A stretch of 64,000 nt of DNA from Liriodendron chinense (GCA_003013855.2 ML058484.1:12532215-12596214), one strand, 5' to 3'. Numbered from the stretch's first letter, positions 46,101-57,384 are shown. The notes: generated by a model from the letters alone, not told the origin. Translations and numbers: made by a program.

Positions 46101-48903
46101 AACATTTTAAGTTTCCTGGCTAATCTGTAGCCCACGAATCCGTTAACTAAGAAGGAAGACCACCAGTTTGTGACTAACTTCGCAAAGCCTTCGACTTCCT
46201 ACCAGGCCAACTCATATCTAAAAGGCTTCGGTTCCCAATTTTCCTCATCAGTGTAAAGGGCAATAGGTCTGTGATTAGACGCCACCCTTGGCAATCCCCT
46301 CTGATGGACCAAAGGGAGTGAGTCGATCCAGTTGCCCGAAGAGAGAAATCTGTCCAAATGCGACAAAATAGGATTTTGTTGGCCATTGGACCACGTGAAA
46401 CTAGCACCTCCCATTGGAAAATCAACCAGCTCGTGTCGACCGACCCAATCTGAAATTTTTTCCATGCTTTTAGTAATCTTTCCACCCTTGGATTTTTCAT
46501 GAGTAAAGCGCGTAACATTGAAGTCACCCCCTATACACTAGGGAGCACCCCATTTGGCCCTTACCGAGTTTAACCCTTGTGTTTGCTAGGCCTGTAGACA
46601 GCAGTAAAGATCCGGTAAAAGCCCGAGGAAATATCTGAAAGCAGGATGGAGACAGAAAAATTCCCCACAAAGGAGTCTACTTTTTTCCATCTACTGTTTT
46701 CCAAGCAATGCAAATTCCCCCCGCTGACCCAATGGCATTCAACGCCACCCATTCCGAGTCTTTAGAGCCCCAAACAGAGTCGAGCATGTCCCTATCTAAA
46801 GAAACCAAGTGGCCCCATGTTGAGTGTTTGAGATGCTTGGGTAGTGGCCTAACACTGAATGTTCAGGGCTCTGGAGGTGGCTCTGCGCTAACCATCTGGA
46901 GTCCTAAGCAGTGGCTTTGCATTGATTGTTTGGACTAATAAACTGAACCCTTAGGTGGTCCTAAGCTAATTGTCAAGGCAATCTGTGCTGACCTCTAGCA
47001 ATATGGTCGAGTGATGTTTTTGCTTGAGGTCTTTTGAACGCCTCAAGGTAAGGGAGACATGCTGCTGGAACTTCTGAACTTCTTGTAACTATACAAGATA
47101 TGAACGTTAAGGCTATTTGAGTCCTTGAAGCACTGGAATATCTTTCCCTAATCAATAATTTGAACATCAAAGATGAAGGAGCATAAATTACGACTTTATG
47201 CATCATTTGCATATTTATGTAACATGTAATAGACTTTTTTTTTTTTTTTTTTTTGGTTTTTACCTATTAATCAAAGGTTTTTCCTCTGGGAATGTAATTA
47301 AGGGCCCGTGTCAGACTACAACTTAGAATTTATCTTGTTTCCCAAATCAATAAAAGCCTCTTGACGGGGCATATTTGGGTGCTTATGCTTGCAATGGAGT
47401 TAATTATAAATTTATAACTAATATCAAAATCCCATCGATCAATAGACAATCATGTTGAAAACCTAATACTCATCCCAACCTAAAACTAAAGTGGGCCATA
47501 GCAAAGGAAACAAGGTGGGAGGGGACGCTTGCCCTTAAATTTAACAGGGGTACATCCAAATCGTAAAACAGCTTGATTTTTGGACAAACCCTTCTTCTGG
47601 CCTAGATGAAGGGTCTGAAATTCTAAATGATCTGGATTCTACATATACAACATGGTAGGCTTCCCACTTCAATCAACGTTGGCCGTTTCCTCTCAGTATG
47701 TTCCATACGCTATGGCCCACTTGAGTTTTGGAGGCTAGGGTTTTTTTGAGGTGAAGCATTTGATGGACTTTGGATTCCATGAACACATCACTGGGCCCCA
47801 CATCTGGCCGGCATCATCGTAAGATTATGGTGGTACCTATACTACTGGAGTGCACCCCCTTCTGGTTATATTTGATTATTTATTGTAGCTAGTTTATGCA
47901 ATTTTTGTTATGTAATTAGTTTACTTTGACGGAAATACAATCTTAGTTTGTATACGAAATTTATGCCCGAAATGCTTGCTTTTGACAAGCATTCAACCAT
48001 ATTTAGTTCTGTGAAACAGACCTTCTATGTCTAGTTATCCATCTAATGATGAAACTGCAATGCTTTTTGGTATTAAGCAATGATTTTGAAGTGTTGAACA
48101 ATGTGCAGGCAGGCTACATCAAGCTGGAGTGGTGAAGGTTCTTTCCTATTTACATCAAGCACTGCTGCATTCGATTGCAATGACAATGGATCATGCGACG
48201 AGGTGTTACATCTAATATAACACATTTTCTGCTGGTAACACATTTTCTAAAAAGAAGCTGTTTCTCAGATACTCTGATCTTTGCATCTTTCTTCTCAATT
48301 TCTAAGCCCTAGTGACCTCCCACATTTTAACCTCTCAAAAAAAAAATAAAATAATAATAATAATAAGAAGAAAAAAAGGTGACATTCCGTATTTATCTAC
48401 ATGTTAGTCCTATGACATTTTTATTCCTGTCATACTCCTAAACTTGTATGGATAATTTCTAAGCCCTAGCGACCTCCCACATTTTAACCTCTCAAAATAA
48501 AGAAGAAGAAGAAGAAGAAGAAGAAGAAGGTGACGTTCCACATTTATTCACATCTTGGTCCTATGACATTTTTGTTCCTGCCATACTCAACTTGTGTGTG
48601 GATAATGGTACTCTTACTATTGAAAGTTTGTTCATGGTCTTGATTATTTATAGTAGTTTTGATCCCAATGCTATTTTTATTGTCCTGGGTAATTCTGAAC
48701 TAGTGGTTAGCCTATCTTGCTGTTTTGTGATGGTACTGAGCTGTATGACCTCTCATCAAGTCATTGGGTTGAATGAATCAGAAAGGCAAATTGATAAGGT
48801 TACGTGCCACAATTTTATTAAAGAAGTAAGTACCACAATTTTATTAAAGAAGCAAGTACCCAGATAATTCAAGCTGAAAAAGGATGGAGCTATAAATGTC
48901 CTG

Positions 48904-48936
<33 letters not shown>

Positions 48937-51900
48937 AGACTAGCAAGAATATGCAATTAATCAATCTGAAAGCAAATAGAGATCAATATGAAACCTTGAA
49001 TTTAAATCGTAGGACAACCTTCCACTTAGAGATTAAGTAGTACAACCTTCCACTTAGCAAACTAAGTAGGACAACCTTATATCACTTAGAAATCTAAGTA
49101 AGACAACCTTATGTTACGATTTAAGGATTCATAAATAATCAAGCACATAAACAGATAATCAATAAAGCAATCACCACGACACAGAGTTATAGTGGTTCGA
49201 TACTAAAAACAACGTGCACCTACTTCACTCCCAAAATTACTTCTCCTTGTAATTTTGGCTTTACACTATGTAAAGGTTTTCACAGGTTCACCTTTAAAAC
49301 CCGATACAGAGATTGCGATTTTCACAGGCTTATCACAACAAAACCTCAAATGATTTTCACAGGCTAATCAATAACCTTAAGTGATTTTCATAGGCTAATC
49401 ACTAACAACCTGATTTGAGATTTTCACGGGCTATCTCAAACACAAGCCCAAAAGTAATAGAAATGTATTACCGTTCTTCTTGTAGAAGGAGATGAAGCTT
49501 AGCAGAGATGAAGCTTCAATAATGCAGCAATTCGATCGTTGTAGAAGATAAACCAATATAGCTCGAAGAAGATGGATATAGGAATTTCTAAAAAGAGTTT
49601 TCCTATAACTGCAATTTCAGTTCTCTTTTCTCTAGTATAAGAATGATATTCTCTTTACGCAATCAAATTAAATGAGAAGAGAACTGAGATAGCTATAAAA
49701 TAAAATAGGAATTTAAAACAAATAGCTAAACTATAATGGAGAGCTTTATCACAAAAAAGATATCAATTTTCATACTTTTGATTGATGAAAAATAGAGTGA
49801 ATAAAGCTCTATTTATAGTAAAAAGTTAGGTCTTCGGCTGACCTAAGATTTCCTTCGGCTGACCTAAGAATCAAACGTTTTATCCCAATGGTTATCAGAT
49901 TTCGCGGGATAAGATTTTGTTCAAACTTCGGCTGACTCGAGTGTCGGTTCGGCTAGCCTGAGTGAGCTTTGGCTAGCCCAAGACAGGGTCGGGCTGACCC
50001 GAGATCCGAGTCAAAAAATTTATTTTGCATCTGGAAACTTGACCGAAGTTTCTTCGGCTGGCCGAACATAGGGCTGGCCTGGCTGAACATCTCCAGAATT
50101 TATTAATCAAGCTTGCTGGAAACTTGACTGGAGATTCTGGGGCTGACCGAACACAGGGTTAGGCTAGCCGAATTTTCTTGAAATATGACTTTAAAAAATA
50201 TTAGAGTGACTAATTAAAAAGTCATACGAAAAACACCTAACCTAGGGTCACCCCTATGGTCAATATTACCTTGGCATATATGGTTTATCTTCATAGCTTT
50301 GCCGCATCTTGTTGTAGAGTCGATAGAGTTGATCTTGATGTGTTTGTTGGGGTAGAGACTTGTCTTCTCAAAGAACTAGGCTTGTACACACAACCTCATG
50401 TACTAAACTAGTGTCTACGAAATATGACAACTATGCTGTGCTTAGCACTCACATTTTGTGCTTAGCACTTACACAAGCGTACAGGTTGAGTGACCCTGTC
50501 GTCACTCAGCAACAACTAAAATACACACAAAAACAAAACAGTCCAACCTTGAAAAGTCGAGTTACTGCTTTCTAACCCTGAAAAGTCGAGTTCACTTGAT
50601 TGGATTCTAAATTCTAATACAAAATAACAAACACGAGTCACCATAAATTGCACAAGGGGGATGTGAACATCAAAGTTTACTGGCATGTTCGCCCACACAA
50701 ATCCTTTTATTTTGCTTTTACCTAGCCATTCTACCATGAAAGATGTTGAATACTGCTCTGTTTTGGTGAATATAGCCCCATAAATCCTAATTTGTGGATA
50801 GAAAAAAAATTGCTCCATCCATCTCTTCTAATTAGCATTGTAAAGCAAGCTTAACTAAGTTGACATCTTAGCTTAAATTGTCCTTTTTTTTGTGGTGATA
50901 TCCTGAAGTTTGATCTAGCATTTTGGGTGTGGCCTTGCAGGACTCTCCAACAGTTCCAATTGGGAGAAGCCCTCGGGCAGATGTCCTTTTAAAAGCAGAA
51001 AATGCAGTGCTGGAGGTTGGGGGTTGTGTAGTTAGATTGGCCGGGCTTTACATATCCTACCTCTAGTAACTTCTTCTTCCTCTTTTTTTTTTTTTTTTTT
51101 TTTTGCAAATTTTGGGATTTTCCCTTTTTGTAACCAAAAACTGCAGTGATGCATGAAGGAATTATATTCAAGTCTTCAATATAGCATTTCCTTAGCTATG
51201 TATACAAGTCAGATAGAGGTGCCCACGTATACTGGCTGGAGAAAGGGACTGTTGACACTCGTCCAGATCATATACTCAATCTTATTCACTACGAGGTCTC
51301 AACTTTCATCTTTAGTCTTTTTTTGTTCTTTTTTCTTTTTCCGAAGATTTCATCTTTAGTCTTCATTCTATTATCATTCAAAATAATAGGTTGTAAATGT
51401 AATGCTGCTTTAAATGCACAGCTCTCTGTGCGTTTACTATCTTGAAGTTCTCACCGCATATTTGGTGTAAGAAAGTCTACTGTTGATTTGGCTTTTAGCG
51501 ATTTTGTCCATTTCTTGATTTTTCTTGGACATTCCTTATGTGATTTTTGTCCAGTTATTCAACCCATCTTAGAGGTATAGCATTTTGCTTAGAGCTGGAA
51601 CTAACTTTTCTGAGTTTTTTAAAGGTTCTTTCAGTGGTCGAAAGAATCCTACTGTATCCAGGAGCTATCTTTTTTCAAATTATGTTGGTTTTTTCCAATC
51701 ATAATGAGCTAGTTTCACATTTTGTCACTTTCTTTAGTTGTGGGTTCTGGGATTCGGAAAAGTCCTCCCTCCAAATTGCACAACGACTCTCATATACATT
51801 AATGCGTGGACATGGAAATCTTTACCAATTTAAAGCTTTAGGTCAACATACCTTAAAACTCTAGCTTCATATTCCTTTTGGGCATCCCTGAAGAACCCAA

Positions 51901-54030
51901 CTTCTCATATCAGTGGAAGCAAATTCTAATGTGTATTTTTAGTTGAAAACCTTGAGATGAGTGTGCTCTGACCTATTACTTGCATAACAGGATGCTGCAT
52001 CCCTCTCAATTGCAATTTTGAAGAAGAAGCTTCGCGGCCGGATCTTTGTGGGTTGTGACAATCATCCTTTATCAAGGTTTTTCTTTTTCTAACCTTACTC
52101 TTTAGGAATGTAGCTACTCAGATCATCAATGAACTAAAAGATAGTGAGCAACCCAAGTCTGTAAATTCATAACTGAACCATTCTATATGTACAATTGTGT
52201 AAATATGGATAATAATGTGATTCAATTCACGTAACATTGCTGCCTAAACAAATTTAAAAGCCATGCAGGTTACATGTCTATAGATGGTTCTAAAAGCGGC
52301 ATTTTCTTGTAATAGGTGTTTGTTTTTTATGTGCAAGCTTGGATGCTGGTTCTTTTAAGAATGATGGGATGTGACATGAACCGAACTTGATTCCACCACC
52401 TCCTAAGTTCCAAACCAAGGTGGACCACTTCCCATCACTTAGTGATGATGAAATTTACCAATGGCAAACTCACACTGTGGGTTTTTGACAGCAGATGTTT
52501 TTCGTTTATTTGTTTAGATGCCTTTTTCTATATAATGCTGGTAACTGAACATATGTTTGTTTTCTGGACCGCCAATTCAATAATGAATTTTGCTTTACCA
52601 TAAATTTAATTGTGTTGTCAGGAGGTTTATTTTGCTCCCATGTCATCCTATTGCAGGCAAGAAGTAATGGACTTGGTAAACAGAAGTGGAAAATTCAGCA
52701 AAAAGTTTGAGGGTTTTACAGGCAAGCTCCTCCCCGCTGTTTGAAGACTGAAAAGGCTATGTTTGGAAGTTCCCAATTCCCCAGGCCGACATGATAGGGT
52801 AGTGCCAAGTAAGGGTGGCTGGGTCGGGTTTGTGCTGGGTCAGGGTTGGCCCAAGCCTGAGCCATTTACTAAATGGACCAAGCATTCTAGCCCAAACCTG
52901 ACCCACAACCCACTTCTCTCTGGCCCGATCCAACCCACCTAAAATGTGTCAAGCTCAAGCTTGACCTGATCCTACCCAACTCGCCACTACCCAACTCAGG
53001 TTTATGAATGGAACATGAGGCTAAGGATATGCATGGCCCGGTCCTATCAATGGATGGACAAATAAATCATCTATGCTTCGCTTTATTTTGTTTCATGTTT
53101 TGGTTTGGACCCATTGTGCCATTTGGATATGGCCCAACCATTGATAATCTGGGCGCAGGGATGCAGCTAAGGTGGGTCGGGTCGGGTTGAGGGTCATCCT
53201 GAACACAACCCAAACTCAAGAGGACCCAACCTGAAACCCCACCTGTCCCGAATTCCAACCAGAAGTGCCCAACCCGACCCAACCCAAATTCATGTGATTA
53301 TTCCCAACCTGGCCTAACCCAACATGAATTTGCTGAACTTGACCCAACCCAATTTCAAATCAGGTTATTGTTTTCCAACCTGAACCCAACCCAAGGATCT
53401 TGACAACCTCAATCAACCCGACCCGAACTTGGGTTGGGTCAATTGGGTTTGGGTTGACCTGAAGGCCCGAAACCAAGTTGCAGCCCTCCCTGAGCAGGTC
53501 GGCTCTGGCAGGGTTTGATGGAAGCCCGATCCATTTACTTAAATGGGTCACATTTCTAGTCTGACCCCAGCCCGCTGCCTATTTAGCTTGGCCGAACCTG
53601 CCTTAAAAGCAGGTCGGGCCAGTTGACCTCTGGGATTGCCACCTCTGGTGCTGTATTTGAATTGAGATTTGTCTGTGAACTTTCCCATACATACGTCACT
53701 TGTGGTTTGAGGCAAAAAAAGCAGGAAAATAGGAGTTGGCTTAATCCAGTATCTCTTTCCTATGCTGCCCCAAACGCAAAGCCAACCTCTCCGGCTTGGC
53801 AGTCCTGCATAATGTGATTTGGTGGACATCACATGCCCAGAAGACCTCCCAATCAATATGATTACTTGTATCGCTCTCTTTCTCTAAAACTCTGAACATG
53901 GAGATGGATTTTCATTGCAGGCACTGCTGATCCTTTAGGAAAGAGAGTGAATAACTCGAAAACTCGTGCCGAGATTGGATGGGAACCGAAGTATCCAAGC
54001 TTTGCTCAGTTCCTTGGATTGTCCGAATAG
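37143..54030 (+). CDS. Plastid-targeted atypical SDR / Rossmann-fold protein (YeeZ-like), nine exons
   Basis: Exons: 37143-37338, 39551-39663, 41200-41372, 48109-48202, 50941-51051, 51206-51295, 51991-52076, 52657-52721, 53921-54030 (345 aa); all phases agree. Residues 1-65 are rich in Ser, Arg and Pro with almost no acid, a chloroplast transit peptide by composition. The nucleotide-binding loop is LLIVGPGVLGRIIAE (GxGxxG, exon 2). Then come FPYVIFCAPPSRSVDYPGDV (exon 3), GSFLFTSSTAAF (exon 4), SPRADVLLKAENAVLE and VVRLAGLY (exon 5), and GRIFVGCDNHPLSR (exon 7), ending with GWEPKYPSFAQFLGLSE. In place of the SDR YxxxK there is DVLLK, so the Tyr is missing, as in atypical SDRs. This matches plant NAD(P)-binding Rossmann proteins related to bacterial YeeZ; the substrate is unknown. 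The intron after exon 5 is AT-AC (U12) and that after exon 8 is GC-AG. Introns total about 16 kb because of transposons. Confidence 0.9.
37536..38167. repeat. Tandem repeat in intron 1 (about 170 bp x 4)
   Basis: Unit starts at about 37536, 37690, 37864 and 38038, each beginning GATGATGTAATTTGTGATC and ending CCTGTGAGGGGATTATG. Inside, a shorter GGTCTGATTGTCAATCTAGG motif is repeated two to three times per unit, which gives units of 154 and 174 bp. Confidence 0.8.
38190..38780. other. Intron 1 DNA without recognised feature
   Basis: No exon is supported. A TTTGGTATCAAAGTTGG stretch at 38526 resembles a degenerate Met-type PBS, and the text around it looks retroelement-derived, but no LTR pair was found. 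39183-39550 likewise shows nothing recognisable. Confidence 0.3.
38789..39174. mobile_element. hAT-like MITE in intron 1
   Basis: Ends TAGGGGTGCAACT and (complement) TAGAGCTACAACT are imperfect terminal repeats. The flanks CTCCTAGG and ATCTTGGG agree at 5 of 8 positions, an aged 8-bp duplication. The body is GGGTTGGG/CCCAACCC-rich like the element at 30836. Non-autonomous. Confidence 0.6.
39664..41199. other. Intron 2 with dispersed repeats
   Basis: Contains a copy of the GGTCCACTTGAGC / GGGCCCC dispersed repeat at about 39985-40110. 40560-40870 (AATGGTGG, CAATCTCATCC) looks like another intergenic repeat. No coding sequence is supported; the ORF at 40943-41182 has no domain and ends before the real exon. 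Confidence 0.45.
41430..41608. mobile_element. Mutator-type MITE, 179 bp
   Basis: Flanked by a perfect 9-bp duplication GTATATGCC (41421-41429 and 41609-41617), the Mutator target size. The ends are ATAGTTTTAAATAT and, reversed, CAAGGTTTTAAATAT. No coding capacity. Confidence 0.8.
42098..42348. mobile_element. Second Mutator-like MITE, 251 bp
   Basis: Ends AAGGTATTGAATAACGG and, reversed, CATGGTATTAAAAACAGG. The flanks ACCAGTGCC and ACCAGTACA agree at 7 of 9 positions. The body has GGCCGTTATGGCC-type palindromic runs, common in this MITE type in plants. Confidence 0.65.
42400..43320. other. Intron 3 DNA, unclassified
   Basis: A promoter-like block, CACTATAAATACCCCTTCGGG at 43050-43070, is followed by a CT-rich leader (43130-43190), suggesting a relic LTR or captured promoter; no borders found. 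A 13-bp direct repeat GCCTTTGGACCTT occurs at 43220 and 43252. Confidence 0.35.
43323..44855 (-). pseudogene. LINE RT C-terminal and zf-RVT region
   Basis: The frame 44855-44175 carries the post-RT region (EAASGLKIKKSEMLGI, FPNPSLGLPLCIGKPR, KPVKEGGAGIKLLASMNLAL). 44014-43742 and 43741-43323 carry the zf-RVT end with CLMC...H...C zinc ligands. Frame breaks lie at about 44170-44015 and 43620-43540. Confidence 0.8.
44852..45650 (-). pseudogene. LINE reverse transcriptase
   Basis: Two frames (45650-45120, 45067-44852) and the start of the frame at 44855 together cover the L1 RT fingers and palm. The break lies at about 45120-45070, between the RIGCGLK and GRLRGFLRLPAGFRQGDP parts, and a second near 44900 just before FADD. 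Catalytic Asp residues are retained in sequence but not in one frame. Confidence 0.85.
46831..48108. other. Remainder of intron 3
   Basis: 47262-47365 resembles the 3' part of the Tat LTR (TTAATCAAAGG, ATGTAATTAAGGGC, TCAATAAAAGCC), so it is probably the end of a decayed Tat-type LTR. Upstream is a T run (47228-47252). 47690-47830 is a copy of the GGCCCACTTGAG dispersed repeat. No exon is supported until 48109. Confidence 0.45.
48298..48605. repeat. Tandem duplication (about 155 bp x 2) with different microsatellites
   Basis: Both copies begin TTTCTAAGCCCTAG and end near TGTGTGGATAA / TGTATGGATAA. At the same internal position the first has an (AAT)n tract and the second a (GAA)n tract of about eight units. 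Confidence 0.85.
48905..48934. repeat. Thirty-base G homopolymer
   Basis: An uninterrupted run of 30 G in intron 4. Natural G runs this long are rare; it may be an assembly or base-calling artefact. Confidence 0.8.
48940..50300. repeat. LTR-like block with three short tandem-repeat families
   Basis: In order: four units of GGACAACCTT..CACTTAG (49009-49115), five units of GATTTTCACAGGCTAATCA type (49262-49430), and many CTTCGGCTGACC / GGCTAGCC motifs (49830-50175). The style (ATAGTGGTTCGAT, TTTTCACAGGTTC) is that of a plant LTR, possibly reversed, but I found no border with a target duplication. Confidence 0.5.
51052..51205 (+). other. U12-type AT-AC intron of the SDR gene
   Basis: No GT-AG pair fits here, but ATATCCTAC at the 5' end, TTCCTTAGC at 51188-51196 and a terminal AC (TATGTATAC) do, and the removal keeps frame exactly (…GLY then KSDRGA). 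The donor fits the U12 consensus ATATCCTT, and the branch element lies 11-12 nt from the acceptor, the usual short distance. It contains a 24-T run (51083-51104). Confidence 0.88.
52722..53920 (+). other. GC-AG intron of the SDR gene, carrying nested MITEs
   Basis: Donor ACAG|GCAAGC and acceptor TTGCAG|GCACTG; the phase 1 join gives FTG then TADPLG. GC donors with a strong flanking AG...AAG match are a known minor class. The intron holds the GGGTTGGG-rich nested elements at 52811-53640. Confidence 0.8.
52811..53640. mobile_element. Nested hAT-like GGGTTGGG MITEs
   Basis: The outer pair of ends TAAGGGTGGC (52810) and, reversed, CAGAGGTGGC (53640) encloses an inner pair CAGGGATGCAGCT (53156) and, reversed, CAGGGAGGGCTGCAACT (53493). 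Bodies are GGGTCGGGTTGG / CCCAACCC-rich. The target duplications are degenerate (inner TCTGGGCG / CCTGAGCA, 5 of 8), so the call rests on the ends and composition. Confidence 0.55.
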
Positions 54031-54470
54031 GTTTGTCTGCTTTTCATGATTCTTTCAATTTACATGTAAAATGACTTGGATTTGGGAAACATCCTTGAAT
54101 GTCTTGAGACAATGCTTTTGTAACTGAAGGGATCTTCACCCTTTAAAGCTGGCTTGTACTTTGTAATGCAGCATTCTTTTTTGTTGTATTTGTACGCTTG
54201 TGGATCCATGTATGCACACTAATCCCACAGACCAGTCCCTACACAGCCACATATTTGTCGCATCGCTCCACATCTGATCAATAGGGCCAGTCCAATCATT
54301 GGGTGGGCCATGCATTCACATTGAATGTGAACATTTAAGAGTTGTTCTAGTTCTTCATTTGTTTTCTTGGATACGGATTTTGAAGATATTGTAATATTTC
54401 TTGTGGTATTAGTTTCTGATTGGTTATTCTCCTGGTATTCTCAGAAAGAGATCTCCCATTCTGAAAATAG
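54031..54470 (+). other. 3' flank of the SDR gene
   Basis: No further coding sequence. A TTTGTAATGCAGCATT stretch near 54160 and TTTTGTAACTGAAGG near 54115 are T-rich, as expected near a plant poly(A) site, but no AATAAA is present close to the stop. Confidence 0.4.
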
Positions 54471-54613
54471 TGATATTTGCTAGGATATATAGAGATGTAT
54501 ATCTGTACAGCTGTACATAGGCTAGATAGATTATCTTTATCTGTACATATACACGTACTCTACATATATTCATCTGTGTGTGTGTGTGTCTATGTATATA
54601 TATGCGTGTGTGT

Positions 54614-55246
<633 letters not shown>

Positions 55247-55281
55247 TGCTCACTTGCGCACCATCTCTCGAGAGAACTCGT

Positions 55282-55577
55282 GAGCACTTCTTGAGAACTC
55301 ATCATAGGTGATGTGTCCCCAAAATTTGAGTCGTTCATGTGATGCAGCACTCCAAAAAACCCCTAGGGCCTAAATTTTACCCTCATCCAGAACTCTGGTG
55401 GGGCTGTAGCAAAAGGAAACAGTTTCCTCCCTTAGATTTGCCCCTCTTTGCTATAGCTAACTAGAGTTCTAGATCAAGGTAAAAGTTGGGCTCAAGGGGT
55501 TTTTCTGGAGTGCTACATCATGTGGACAACTCAGATTTTTGGGACACATCACCTGTGATGAGTCCTCAAAAAGTGTG
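55282..55577. mobile_element. Foldback element, about 125-bp arms
   Basis: 55283-55408 is the imperfect reverse complement of 55447-55575. Examples are GATGTGTCCC versus GGGACACATC, and CACTCCAAAAAACCCC versus GGGGTTTTTCTGGAGTG. A GGAAACAGTTTCC palindrome lies at the centre. GA repeats flank both sides. Confidence 0.8.
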
Positions 55578-55588
55578 AGAGAGAGAGA

Positions 55589-56121
55589 TGGGAAAAGGTT
55601 CCATGCCCTCTACCTCACACTTCCCATGAAGTCGAGCTGTGCGGGCCCCACTGTGATGTGTGGTGGGCATCCACACCATGCATTTGGTAGGTCCCCTATT
55701 GATTATGGGATATCTCAAAAATCAGCTATATCTGGAACTCTAGTGGGTCATACCAACTGAAAGAGTGTAAAATCATGCCTACAACATCTAAAGGCACTTG
55801 TTGGGGCCCACCTGCGTTGTGGATATGGTTGAAACTTGGTGTGACCTCTTCTTTAAGTGGGATACACACAATGGATGGTCTAGATTTCTCAACCACATCT
55901 CGGTTGATCCTATAAATGATCATAAAGGTTTTGGTTTCAATGGGTGGATATCCACTCTTAACTGTTGTCTATGGTGTGGCCCACCCAAGTCATGGATTGG
56001 CCTGAGTTTTTGTCCCATGGCGCACTGTGGAATGTTGTATCTAACTGATGGCGTGGATGCCGATCACACATCACAGTGGGGCCACACAGCTCGACCTCAT
56101 GGGAAGTGAATAGTACCTTTT

Positions 56122-56125
<4 letters not shown>
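55589..56125. mobile_element. Inverted-repeat MITE abutting a TA microsatellite (copy 2)
   Basis: The left end GGGAAAAGGTTCCATGCCCT and the right end, reversed, GGGAAAAGGTACTATTCACT match as terminal repeats. The right end runs directly into (TA)n at 56126-56194. It has the same family as 54614-55138. Confidence 0.75.

Positions 56126-56194
<69 letters not shown>
56126..56194. repeat. (TA)n microsatellite
   Basis: About 34 TA repeats starting at the very edge of the MITE. Confidence 0.95.
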
Positions 56195-56195
<1 letters not shown>

Positions 56196-56199
56196 CTGT

Positions 56200-57384
56200 G
56201 CATTCATGTGTGTGTATCCTAGCAATATTATTCATCTGTTTTTGTTAGAAAACAGATGAATATTTCCTAATTGCCGACCATCTCAATTCAAGTGATCAGG
56301 ATCCTAATCTTGATTTTTAGAGTTGAATAGGAGCCAATGAAAATTTCTTTCCAATTTTTAGAATTCTTCTACAGATGGTGATGGTCCCAATCATCCACTC
56401 AGCACTAGTTCCCTATAGTGGCCTTTAGTGCGCGGAATTCGCAACATGGACGGCTCAGCTCAGATGTCGTGCACATTCACATGTTGGTGGGAAAAGATGA
56501 TGTTAGCATGGTAAGCTTAACATACTATGTTTATATGTAATTATTCCATTATTCTAATAGCATGGATTTCTTAAGTAGTAGTTACACTGAATTATGCATA
56601 ATTTGATATTTTATATAGTCAAATCTGCAACACGGAATTGATGGATAGTTTTGCACCATTTAAAAATTGTGGCGACGGACTCTTCAACCCTACAATGCAA
56701 TCCGGACCGTCTGAATGTGACCATTGTGATGGATCACAACCCAAATCTGCAGTGAGAAGTTTGTACCAACAATCTGATTTTGCCCTTGGAATTTGGACTT
56801 CATACTTTCAACCGTACATTTGATAGCCTTCAACTGGATGGTTAGGATTAGTTTATCAGTGTGATTTTAGAGATGTGATCCACCCATGAATGTTCCCCAC
56901 AATGTAAATGGTCTGGATAAGTGTACATGGGTGCCCCATGTGAAGAGGACGAGTCACCACCATTTTATAAACTATGGTGAGCTACCGCATGAATCTATGC
57001 AATAGATGGCCTGTATCTTCTTTTTCTTCTGGAAATATGACACAACCTCGATAAGCCGCCTGGAAATAAAGGTGGAAAAGAACACTGGTTGTGCCATAAA
57101 ACATATGATATCTCCATTACATGCTTTTACTCTTCGTATTTATCAAAATATTTATCTAATTATCTGGATGGAGGGTAAAAAGTCAATGTTACCTTTGAAG
57201 GAGAATTTTTGCGTAATAGAAACCCGTTTGGGTTGGATTGGAAATTATACTCCGAGATATCAGAAGTAAATCAGGAAGTATGTTGTTCCTGACCTAATTT
57301 TAGTCATATGCATTAAAAATAGCCCCATTTGTGATTTAAGTTGATTGTATGAATGAAAACGGTGTACGTGGTGATGGCCACCTT
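56200..57384. other. Intergenic DNA
   Basis: No gene supported; 56638-56823 and 57006-57269 are open but have no domain, and the text is typical GGCCCA-type intergenic sequence. Confidence 0.4.

Larger units (their letters stand above)
43322..46830 (-). mobile_element. L1-type LINE, 5'-truncated, antisense in intron 3
   Basis: Minus-strand order: endonuclease (46830-46200), RT (45650-44850), then a long connection and zf-RVT end (44850-43323). The endonuclease shows SEWVALNAIGSAGGI, RIFTAVYRP, the GGDFN motif (46517-46531) and GASFTWSNGQQNP. RT shows DFRPISRIGGPYKILAKIL, KLDIEKAYDHVDWEFL, GFRQGDPISPYLFVVVMEA and the catalytic FADD at 44874-44885. The zf-RVT part reads IDNLQRRAMVLPNICLMC, NEETIDHLFIHCPFV. 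ORF1 and the endonuclease N-terminus are missing, typical of incomplete reverse transcription. Several frameshifts and a C12 run (44562-44573) break it. Confidence 0.92.

Noticed and set aside
48592..48867. 91-residue hydrophobic ORF in intron 4
   Set aside because: AT-rich intron sequence, partly within a tandem duplication, without recognisable motif.
51547..51864. 105-residue ORF in an SDR intron
   Set aside because: No domain, lies between two well-fixed exons, and the frame does not join either of them.
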